Assembly (NCBI GenBank): GCA_026389415.1
Contig: JAPLHX010000200.1
Location: 1 to 6,082 of the forward strand
Direction of reading: 5' to 3'
From: Coprothermobacterota bacterium
Lineage (GTDB): Bacteria > Caldisericota > JANLFM01
Length of the DNA stretch: 6,082 nt
Shown here: piece after piece, positions 1 through 5,650 of the stretch
How positions within the stretch are numbered: position 1 is the stretch's first letter
Layout: each line of letters begins with the position of its first letter
Position numbers and translations under genes: made by a program
Notes under the pieces: generated by a model
Databases searched by the model: none
Told to the model about the DNA's origin: nothing
What the model saw: the letters and a program-made list of their open reading frames with translations, nothing else

Positions 1-2355
1 CGAGAACAAGCCGAGGAGATTTTAAAGCAAAGTGAATCGCTGTATCGGACGTTGGCGGAAGCCGCCCAAGACATCATCTTCATTATCGATGAAAGCGACA
101 TCATCCATTATGCAAACAATTTCGCGGCGCAAATGATCGGCAAGACACCGAAAGGTCTAGTGGGGGAGAAACAGGCCGCGCTTTTCCCTCCAGAGATTGC
201 CGTTGTACAGTCAGAGCACGTCCGGCAAGTGCTCTGTACCGGAGAACCTCAATACATCGTTACCCATGGCAATTTTCCGCAGGGTGAGATGTGGCTAGGG
301 ACTTGGCTGGTTCCCACGCGGGTAGATAATGGCACCGTCCCTGCAGTGATGGGCGTCTCTCGGAATATTACGGATGACAAAATCAACCAGGAACGACTGC
401 AAGAATTGCTGGAAAGCTACCAAAAGCTATTTGAGGCCTTCCCCTACGGTGCGATGTTGATTACCTTCAGCGGTACACCGGTATTTATGAACCGCCGAAT
501 GGAAGAGATTTTGGCAAAACCTCAGCAGCTTTTGTGGCGGGAAATGGGACCAAAAGATGTTTACCCGGAGCTAAACGATCGGGAGGAATTATTGAGGGTG
601 ATTGAGCAAAACGGTGGAAGGGTCGAAAACTATCCGATGACTTACCGTCGTCTGGATGGTGAGACATTCCCGGCTGAGATATCGGTTGAACCCGTACAGT
701 ATCTTGGCCGCAATCTTCGCTTGGTCTGCCTTCAGGATGTCACCCAACGACAGCGAGTGGAGGAGGCGATGCGACTGGCTGAGCTTCATTGGTCGCAATT
801 CCTGGAGGCAGCTCCCGATCTAATGTGGATCAAGGATCTTTCCGGCCGGTATCTAGCCGCAAATCAAATGTACTTGGATACGGAAAAAAGGGCCGCTTCA
901 GAACTCATCGGCCTAACAGACGCAGAGGTCTATCCCAGCGAGGATGCGGCAGTTTATCAATACACAGATCAGGTCGCGATCAAAGGAGGGGTCTCCGAAG
1001 GGGAATTCCTGCGGAAATTGCAGGAGGAGTTGCGGATTTTTTGGGTAAAAAAGGTTCCATTGCATACACCTGATGGTAAGATCAGTGGCATTCTTGGTTT
1101 GGCGAGAGATGTGACCGAGTGGAAACGAGTAGAGAATGCTCTGCGAGAAACTGAGAGTCAATTCCGTTTGTTATTCGATGAATCGCCGGTTCCGCTCTGG
1201 CAAATGGATTTATCGGCGGTTCGCCGGCTGATCGAAGATCTTCTCCTGCAAGGAATCCCCAACGTTTCCGCCTACTTCAACGACCAACCGAATGAGCTCG
1301 TCCGACTGCTGAACTGCAAACATCTGGTACGAGTAAACAAAGAAGGGTTACGCTTGTTCGATGCTAGCTCAATCGAAGAGCTGGAAGCAGGTTTTTCATC
1401 CTTGTTCCCCCCGGAATCGATTCCCTGCGTTCAGGCGGGCCTGGAAGCGTTGCTGGCCGGACAAGGGGAATATCAAGCGGAGATCCCAGTGTGCACTCTG
1501 ACGGGTGAAGCGAGATTTGCTGCAGTACGCTTGGTTTTATCACCGGGAAGCGAAGCATCTTGGCAGAATACATTACTATCTTTTCAGGATGTTACTGCCC
1601 GACATCAGGCAGAACAAGCGTTGCGCAAAAGCGAGGAACGATTAGAAGAGACAGTGCATGATCGAACGGTGGCCTTGGAAAAGACCAATGTTGCTTTAAA
1701 AGTTCTCGCACAAAAGCTAGTTGAAACGCAGGAGACTGAACGGCGAGAAATCGCCCGGGAATTGCATGACGATATCGGTCAAGAGTTGACGGGTTTAAAG
1801 TTATTGCTGGAACGCAGTTACCGCAAAGCTCCGACAGAATTGAAATCGAGTTTGAAGGGTGCAGATGGTTTGGTGAGTGGAATCCTGACCAAAATCAGGG
1901 ATATGGCTCTGAATTTGCGACCTTCGATGCTGGACGATCTTGGTCTGCTTCCTGCTCTCCTTTATCAATTCGAGCGCTTTACCACCCATACTCACATTGA
2001 GATTAAATTTCAACATATTGGTGTGGAGATTCGCTTCCCCCCGGAAATAGAGACGGCTGCTTTTCGGATCATCCAAGAAGCCTTGACCAATGTAGCTCGC
2101 CACGCAAAGACCTCAGAAGCCTGGATCACTGTAGCAAAACAGGGTGAGGAATTGTGGCTAACGGTAAAAGATCAGGGTGTGGGGTTCGATCCGGAACAGG
2201 AATTAGCTGGAGGAGACAGCACGGGATTGAAAGGAATCCGTGAGCGGGTTTCGGCGATAGGGGGATCATTTGTCCTGGAATCAACACCCGGTTGTGGTAG
2301 CCTTCTGAAAGTGCAGTTGCCTCTTTGGGAAAAAGAGTTAGACCCGACAACATGA
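1..2355 (+). CDS. Multi-PAS sensor histidine kinase, NarX/DegS-type (HisKA_3), 5'-truncated by window edge
   Basis: The frame is open from base 1, so the TTG at 52 is not a real start: codons 1-17 (REQAEEILKQSESLYRT) are the usual helical linker before a PAS domain. 784 residues are visible, numbered here from base 1. Domains in order: PAS 1 about 18-126, PAS 2 about 140-250, PAS 3 about 263-375, an atypical PAS 4 about 386-535, coiled coil about 540-585, HisKA_3, then HATPase_c about 690-780. The phosphoacceptor is His589 in ELHDDIGQ, matching the HDxxxQ pattern of this family, in which the Asp and Gln are linked to kinase and phosphatase activity. ATP-site residues are visible: N box with Asn697 (QEALTNVARHA), D box Asp724 (KDQGVGFD) and G box near 742-747 (GLKGIR). 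No membrane segment is seen, so the visible part is cytoplasmic; the missing N-terminus could hold more sensors or an anchor. The signal is unknown. The TGA stop overlaps the next gene's ATG. Confidence 0.95.
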   Translation, partial: REQAEEILKQSESLYRTLAEAAQDIIFIIDESDIIHYANNFAAQMIGKTPKGLVGEKQAALFPPEIAVVQSEHVRQVLCTGEPQYIVTHGNFPQGEMWLGTWLVPTRVDNGTVPAVMGVSRNITDDKINQERLQELLESYQKLFEAFPYGAMLITFSGTPVFMNRRMEEILAKPQQLLWREMGPKDVYPELNDREELLRVIEQNGGRVENYPMTYRRLDGETFPAEISVEPVQYLGRNLRLVCLQDVTQRQRVEEAMRLAELHWSQFLEAAPDLMWIKDLSGRYLAANQMYLDTEKRAASELIGLTDAEVYPSEDAAVYQYTDQVAIKGGVSEGEFLRKLQEELRIFWVKKVPLHTPDGKISGILGLARDVTEWKRVENALRETESQFRLLFDESPVPLWQMDLSAVRRLIEDLLLQGIPNVSAYFNDQPNELVRLLNCKHLVRVNKEGLRLFDASSIEELEAGFSSLFPPESIPCVQAGLEALLAGQGEYQAEIPVCTLTGEARFAAVRLVLSPGSEASWQNTLLSFQDVTARHQAEQALRKSEERLEETVHDRTVALEKTNVALKVLAQKLVETQETERREIARELHDDIGQELTGLKLLLERSYRKAPTELKSSLKGADGLVSGILTKIRDMALNLRPSMLDDLGLLPALLYQFERFTTHTHIEIKFQHIGVEIRFPPEIETAAFRIIQEALTNVARHAKTSEAWITVAKQGEELWLTVKDQGVGFDPEQELAGGDSTGLKGIRERVSAIGGSFVLESTPGCGSLLKVQLPLWEKELDPTT

Positions 2356-3029
2356 TTCGGATCCTGTTGGCCGATGATCATCCCGTAGTGCGCGCCGGTT
2401 TGCGAGCTGTATTGGAGGGGGAGCCTGATTTTGAAATTCTAGGCGAGGCAGTTGACGGATTGGATGCGATTCGCTTAACCGAATCGCTTGAGCCCGATGT
2501 ATTAGTGCTGGACATCGTGATGCCCGACATGGATGGATTGGAAGTCACCCGACGAGTGAGAGAAAGCACGCTACAAACGCGCGTGGTGATTTTATCGATC
2601 CATGTAAACGAATCCTACGCCGCCCAGGCGTTGCGTAATGGCGCATCGGCCTATGTTGCAAAGAATGCTCCGACACAATTCCTGATGGACGCCATCCGAG
2701 CTGCTGTTGTAGGAAAGACTTTTTTTAGTCCACCTTTATCCAAAAAAACGATTCAGTCCTATTTAGCAAAAGCGCAAGAATCACAGTTTGATCCGTTTTC
2801 ACTCCTATCCACTCGGGAACGAGTGATCCTCCAACTGATAGCGCATGGCCTAAGATCTACAGAAATCGGCTCTCGGCTCTTTATCAGTTCGCGCACGGTG
2901 GAGACACATCGAGCCCATATCGCGACAAAGCTTGGCTTGCGAACCCAAGCTGAGCTCATTCATTTCGCCCTGCAGAACGGAATGTTACTGATGGAAGAAA
3001 TTCGTTCCGAAGAGCAAAAAAATACGTAG
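2352..3029 (+). CDS. NarL/FixJ-family two-component response regulator
   Basis: 225-residue DNA-binding regulator, normal length for the family. The receiver domain spans about 1-120 with acidic pocket Asp8/Asp9, phosphoacceptor Asp54 (LVLDIVMPDMDG), switch residues Ser82 and Tyr101, and Lys104. The LuxR-type helix-turn-helix spans about 150-212, beginning LLSTRERVILQLIAHG and with recognition-helix region SSRTVETHRAHIATKLGL. The start is the ATG at 2352, overlapping the kinase stop as ATGA. An in-frame ATG at 2325 exists, but it would add nine residues before the conserved MIRILLADDHP start and overlap the kinase further. No strong Shine-Dalgarno lies just before 2352, which fits translational coupling to the kinase. 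It is presumably phosphorylated by that kinase and binds promoters as a dimer. Targets cannot be read from this window; the adjacent liv promoter is only one candidate. Confidence 0.96.
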   Translation: MIRILLADDHPVVRAGLRAVLEGEPDFEILGEAVDGLDAIRLTESLEPDVLVLDIVMPDMDGLEVTRRVRESTLQTRVVILSIHVNESYAAQALRNGASAYVAKNAPTQFLMDAIRAAVVGKTFFSPPLSKKTIQSYLAKAQESQFDPFSLLSTRERVILQLIAHGLRSTEIGSRLFISSRTVETHRAHIATKLGLRTQAELIHFALQNGMLLMEEIRSEEQKNT

Positions 3030-3041
3030 ATTTACGGATAG

Positions 3042-3095
3042 ACAGCAGGGCTTTTCTCTGACATCGTAGTATCAAGATATCATACTCCCTGCTGT
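3042..3095 (+). other. Long-range stem in the regulator 3' UTR
   Basis: ACAGCAGGG at 3042-3050 is perfectly complementary to CCCTGCTGT at 3087-3095. Inside it, AGTAT at 3068-3072 pairs with ATACT at 3082-3086 around a nine-base loop. The 3' arm is therefore a continuous 14-base strand, and the 5' arm has a 17-base bulge at 3051-3067. A short hairpin (TGGCT 3102-3106 with AGCCA 3114-3118) and a 12-base palindrome (CTTCATATGAAG, 3120-3131) follow before the terminator. It starts only 12 bases after the regulator stop. The pairing is seen directly; any role in mRNA stability or as a processed small RNA is inference. I do not recognise it as a known riboswitch class. Confidence 0.4.
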
Positions 3096-3286
3096 TGGGG
3101 ATGGCTGAAGGGAAGCCAACTTCATATGAAGCCGGAGGACCAGGGCCCTCCGGCTTCGTCTTTATATTTCGTTGAATCCGTCTTTTTAAACTGCCTAGAT
3201 CGAGATCTTCGACAGGAACATGGGTCATTCCCTACCCTGTTTCTGACATCCGATTTGTCGAATCTGCTGCGAGGATGTGGCTGAAG
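3057..3286 (+). repeat. Imperfect direct repeat, copies at 3057-3110 and 3242-3286
   Basis: Three blocks recur in the same order in two places. TCTGACATC is at 3057-3065 and 3242-3250; CTGCTG is at 3089-3094 and 3264-3269; and GGAT followed closely by GGCTGAAG ends at 3110 and 3286, with two extra bases (GT) between them in the second copy. Spacing between blocks differs, so this is a diverged repeat or chance. One copy lies upstream and one downstream of the terminator. Confidence 0.35.
3128..3169 (+). terminator. Rho-independent terminator of the two-component operon
   Basis: GAAGCCGGAGG (3128-3138) and CCTCCGGCTTC (3147-3157) form a perfect 11-bp GC-rich stem with an eight-base loop, followed by the T-rich tail GTCTTTATATTT at 3158-3169. 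It lies about 100 bases after the regulator stop and separates it from the liv promoter. The first four bases of the stem are shared with the palindrome at 3120-3131, so the two folds compete. Confidence 0.85.
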
Positions 3287-3332
3287 CGTATTCTCTGCAA
3301 GTCCTTCAAGACATTTTTCCGAGGTTCGCGCT

Positions 3333-3379
3333 CTTTTTTGGAAACCATTTTATAAAAATTGATCCTTTTTGGGAAAAAT
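3333..3379 (+). promoter_or_regulatory. Two operator-like T-run/GG/A-run elements upstream of the liv promoter
   Basis: The motif TTTTTTGGAAA occurs at 3334-3344 and TTTTTGGGAAAAA at 3366-3378. The GG cores are about 31-32 bases apart, close to three helical turns, and lie roughly 55 and 88 bases upstream of the expected transcription start. They resemble degenerate CodY boxes (AATTTTCnGAAAATT): by eye the second copy matches 10 of 14 fixed positions and the first 8 of 14. In such an AT-rich stretch this may be chance or simply an UP element. CodY is known to repress branched-chain amino acid uptake in low-GC Firmicutes; applying that here is inference. Confidence 0.3.
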
Positions 3380-3392
3380 ATTGCGCACCTGC

Positions 3393-3421
3393 TTGACAGA
3401 GTTCCGTTTTCCCTCTTTAAT
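3393..3421 (+). promoter_or_regulatory. Sigma-70/sigma-A promoter for the liv operon
   Basis: A perfect -35 box TTGACA (3393-3398) is followed by an exact 17-base spacer and a -10 box TTTAAT (3416-3421) that matches TATAAT at five of six positions. The expected start of transcription is near 3428, giving a leader of about 30 bases to the livK start. AT-rich sequence upstream (3347-3380) could act as an UP element. This placement rules out the in-frame TTG at 3421 as the livK start, because it lies at the end of the -10 box. Confidence 0.8.
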
Positions 3422-3445
3422 TGAATCTCAAATCTTATCTCTCAC

Positions 3446-3451
3446 AGGAGG
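3446..3451 (+). promoter_or_regulatory. Ribosome binding site that fixes the livK start
   Basis: AGGAGG (continuing to G3452) sits eight bases upstream of the GTG at 3460. A consensus Shine-Dalgarno at good distance, together with the signal peptide that begins right there, supports the GTG as the start. Confidence 0.88.
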
Positions 3452-3459
3452 GTCAAAAA

Positions 3460-4632
3460 GTGAGAACAGCAAGGGTGTTATTGATATTTGCATTGATTAC
3501 CGGATTGGTTTTCTTTGGCGTAGGCTGCGGTGGCGGCACGACCACCACTACTCCTACCACGCAGCCTCCTACCACGCAGCCTCCTACCATTATCGGCGTC
3601 GTGGCCCCGCTCACCGGTGACTCCGCTACCTTCGGCAAGTCCACCCAGGAAGGCGCCGAGCTGGCGGCTGCTGAGTGGAACGCCAAGGGCGGGATCAACG
3701 GCAGCCAGATCGTCCTGAAAATGGCCGACGACAAGAGCGACCCCACCGAGGGCGCTGCCGGCATCACTCGACTGATCGAACAGGAGAAGATCGTCGCTGA
3801 GATCGGCACTGTCCAGTCCAAGGTTTCTCTGGCCATCGCTCCCATCCTCCAGGCCAAGAAGATCCCGATGATCTCCCCGACTTCCACCAACGAGAAAGTG
3901 ACCCTGGTCGGCGACTTCATCTTCCGTGCCTGCTTCATCGACAACTTCCAGGGAGTCGTGGGCGCTGCTTTCGCCTATGACAACCTGAAATTGACGAAAG
4001 CGGCTTGCCTCTTCGATGTGGGCAACGACTACACCAAGGGCCTCGCTGAGAACTTCCGCGACGCCTTCATCAAGCTTGGCGGCACGATCGTCGGTTTCGA
4101 GGCCCACCCCACCGGGGCGACCGACTTCAATGCCCAGTTGACGACGATCATCGCCGCTGGTCCGGAACTGATCTACATTTCCGACTACTACAACGATGTC
4201 GGCCTGATCTGCAAGCAGGCCCGCGCTCTCGGCTACACCGGTTTCTTCCTCGGTGGCGACGGCTGGGATTCTGCTGATTTGGTCAAAATCGGCGGCGATG
4301 CGGTGGAGGGCGGTTTCTTCACCAACCACTTCTCCAAGGACGACACCCGTCCCGAGGTGCAGGCCTTCGTGAAGGACTACACTGCTAAATTCGGTGCCCC
4401 ACCGGACGCATTAGCCGCTTTGGCTTACGATGCGGCCAACCTGATGTTCGACGCCATCAACCGAGCGAAGTCCACCGACGGCACGGCGATCCGGGACGCC
4501 CTCAAGGTTGCCGACTTCAAAGCTGTTTCCGGCACGATCAAGTTCGACGCCAACCGCAACCCGATCAAAGCTGCGGTCATCATCGAGATTAAGGGTGGCC
4601 AGCAAACGTACAAGGCTACGGTTCAACCGTAA
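3460..4632 (+). CDS. livK: LIV-type (HAAT family) ABC transporter substrate-binding lipoprotein
   Basis: Extracytoplasmic binding protein that delivers branched-chain amino acids (or another amino acid/amide ligand of the family) to LivHM. 390 residues from the GTG start. The signal peptide has Arg2 and Arg5, a hydrophobic core to about residue 19, and a lipobox-like FGVGC with Cys23 as likely lipidation site; Gly at -3 is less usual than Leu. Residues 24-43 are a Gly/Thr/Pro/Gln linker with an internal repeat. The type 1 periplasmic-binding fold (Peripla_BP_6) follows from about 44: IIGVVAPLTGD, the ligand-pocket SPTSTN at 139-144, YISDYYNDVG at 239-248, and GGDGWD at 265-270. Length and order are those of intact LivJ/LivK proteins. 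Codon use is strongly biased to C-ending codons, as expected for a highly expressed gene. It is first in the operon behind a strong promoter. Exact ligand cannot be told from sequence; related proteins bind urea, short amides or aromatic acids. Confidence 0.93.
   Translation: MRTARVLLIFALITGLVFFGVGCGGGTTTTTPTTQPPTTQPPTIIGVVAPLTGDSATFGKSTQEGAELAAAEWNAKGGINGSQIVLKMADDKSDPTEGAAGITRLIEQEKIVAEIGTVQSKVSLAIAPILQAKKIPMISPTSTNEKVTLVGDFIFRACFIDNFQGVVGAAFAYDNLKLTKAACLFDVGNDYTKGLAENFRDAFIKLGGTIVGFEAHPTGATDFNAQLTTIIAAGPELIYISDYYNDVGLICKQARALGYTGFFLGGDGWDSADLVKIGGDAVEGGFFTNHFSKDDTRPEVQAFVKDYTAKFGAPPDALAALAYDAANLMFDAINRAKSTDGTAIRDALKVADFKAVSGTIKFDANRNPIKAAVIIEIKGGQQTYKATVQP
3551..3589 (+). repeat. 15-bp in-frame tandem repeat coding for the lipoprotein linker
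   Basis: The unit CTCCTACCACGCAGC at 3551-3565 is repeated exactly at 3566-3580, and the first nine bases recur at 3581-3589. The unit is five codons long and encodes the repeating residues PTTQP in the linker between the lipidated Cys and the binding domain. Copy-number change would shorten or lengthen the tether without breaking the frame. Confidence 0.9.
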
Positions 4633-4677
4633 CCCGCGCGTTGTCGCCTAAGGCATCTCACACATAGCGTGCATCTT

Positions 4678-4713
4678 GCAGCCGGGAGCCGGTTCCTGCT
4701 CCCGGCTGCTTTT
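4678..4713 (+). terminator. Intra-operon hairpin/partial terminator between livK and livH
   Basis: GCAGCCGGGAGC (4678-4689) and GCTCCCGGCTGC (4698-4709) form a perfect 12-bp GC-rich stem with an eight-base loop, followed by only four T residues (4710-4713). The livH ribosome binding site begins three bases after the T run. It probably acts as a leaky terminator or as a 3' stabiliser of the livK message, so that more binding protein than permease is made. That role is known for many binding-protein operons and is inferred here. Confidence 0.75.
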
Positions 4714-4715
4714 GT

Positions 4716-4722
4716 AAGGAGG
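4716..4722 (+). promoter_or_regulatory. Ribosome binding site of livH
   Basis: AAGGAGG lies five bases before the GTG start at 4728 and immediately after the hairpin and T run. No other start in the frame has such a site. Confidence 0.88.
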
Positions 4723-4727
4723 TCCCT

Positions 4728-5642
4728 GTGGATCTAACGACATTCTTCCAACAACTCGTCAATGGCCTTCAGCTCGGTTCAATCTATGCCCTGATCGCCC
4801 TTGGCTACACCATGGTCTACGGCATCATCAAGCTGATTAATTTCGCCCATGGCGACTTCCTCATGGTCGGCGCCTATGCCGTCTATTTCTTCGCCACTTT
4901 CCTGCTGGCCTTGACCAACGCCATCCCCCCGATCATCCTCTTCATCCTTTGCTTGATCGTCAGCTTGGCCGCAGGAGCCTTGATCGCCGAGCTCTCCAAC
5001 CGTCTGGCCTACAAACCGCTGCGCTACCGCCCCCGCCTCTCGGCGCTGATCACGGCGGTGGGCGTCTCGATGTTCCTGGAGTATTTCTTCGCCTCTCTCC
5101 CCTTTATCGGGCCCTCCTTCCGCGCCTTCCCTGACATCATCAAGCAGGTGAGCTTCGTGGTCGGCGGTGTGTACCTGAACAACATCCAACTGCTCGACAT
5201 CGGCCTGGCCATTGCACTGATGATCCTCCTGACTTTCATCGTCAACCGCACCATGACAGGCAAAGCGATGCGGGCCGTCTCTCAAGACAAGGATGCCGCT
5301 AGGTTGATGGGCATCAACATCGAACGGACCATTACTTTTACCTTCCTGATCGGTGGCGCCCTGGCCGGTGCAGCCGGTATCCTCATGGCCATGACCTATC
5401 CCCGCATCTTCCCCTACATGGGTATCCTCCCCGGCCTGAAAGCCTTCGTGGCGGCCGTGCTGGGCGGGATCGGCAACATCCCGGGCGCCATGTTGGGAGG
5501 CTTTTTGCTGGGCATCGCCGAGATCTACGCCACCAGCTTCAACTCGCTCCTGGGTGAAGGCATCGCCTTCGCCATTCTGATCCTGGTGCTGCTCTTCCGC
5601 CCGCAGGGGCTCCTGGGTGAGAAGCAGTCGGAGAAGGTGTAG
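4728..5642 (+). CDS. livH: LIV-type ABC transporter inner-membrane permease LivH
   Basis: One of two membrane subunits forming the translocation channel of the branched-chain amino acid importer. 304 residues, full length for the family, starting at GTG behind AAGGAGG. The sequence is highly hydrophobic, with roughly eight membrane segments. Family landmarks in order: GLQLGSIYALIALGYTMVYG and NFAHGDFLMVGAY near the N-terminus; the cytoplasmic EAA-type coupling loop starting at GKAMRAVSQDKDAARLMGI (about 178-196), which docks on the ATPases; LKAFVAAVLGGIGNIPGAMLGG; and the C-terminal RPQGLLGEK. It follows livK after 95 bases and precedes livM by eight bases, so transcription is from the livK promoter, probably reduced by the intervening hairpin. 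Ligand range is set mainly by the binding protein. Confidence 0.95.
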   Translation: MDLTTFFQQLVNGLQLGSIYALIALGYTMVYGIIKLINFAHGDFLMVGAYAVYFFATFLLALTNAIPPIILFILCLIVSLAAGALIAELSNRLAYKPLRYRPRLSALITAVGVSMFLEYFFASLPFIGPSFRAFPDIIKQVSFVVGGVYLNNIQLLDIGLAIALMILLTFIVNRTMTGKAMRAVSQDKDAARLMGINIERTITFTFLIGGALAGAAGILMAMTYPRIFPYMGILPGLKAFVAAVLGGIGNIPGAMLGGFLLGIAEIYATSFNSLLGEGIAFAILILVLLFRPQGLLGEKQSEKV

Positions 5643-5650
5643 GTGCGACG

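Larger units (their letters stand above)
3030..3459. other. 430-base intergenic region with no convincing gene
   Basis: I find no reading frame here with a start, ribosome binding site and recognisable protein; reverse-strand frames crossing it are shadows. It divides into a foldable 3'-UTR (3030-3127), an intrinsic terminator (3128-3169), a middle stretch with no clear signal apart from an imperfect direct repeat (about 3170-3330), an AT-rich stretch with two similar elements (3333-3380), and the liv promoter and leader (3393-3459). Confidence 0.8.

Noticed and set aside
52..54. TTG at 52 as the start of the kinase gene
   Set aside because: The frame is open to base 1, and the preceding 17 codons encode the typical helical linker before a PAS domain, so the gene simply begins outside the window.
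3030..3169. Known riboswitch (cobalamin, c-di-GMP, SAM, glycine or fluoride type) in the structured intergenic region
   Set aside because: None of the conserved core motifs of these classes that I could recall is present, and the region follows a gene and ends in a terminator well before the next start, rather than controlling it directly.
3208..3237. Second promoter with TTCGAC as -35 box
   Set aside because: No acceptable -10 hexamer is found 16-18 bases downstream.
3421..3423. TTG at 3421 as the livK start
   Set aside because: It overlaps the -10 box of the promoter and has no ribosome binding site; the GTG at 3460 has AGGAGG at the right distance and begins the signal peptide.
3369..3620. 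Forward-strand 83-codon frame overlapping the liv promoter and the livK 5' end
   Set aside because: It runs through the promoter and out of frame into livK; its C-terminal part merely reads the tandem repeat in another frame, and it has no ribosome binding site.
3478..4329. Long reverse-strand open frame of 283 codons opposite livK, and similar ones at 4779-5285 and 3453-3944
   Set aside because: These are shadows produced by the strongly C/G-ending codon bias of the liv genes. The translations are low-complexity (Gly/Asp/Val/Glu-rich), show no known domain, and lack a convincing ribosome binding site.
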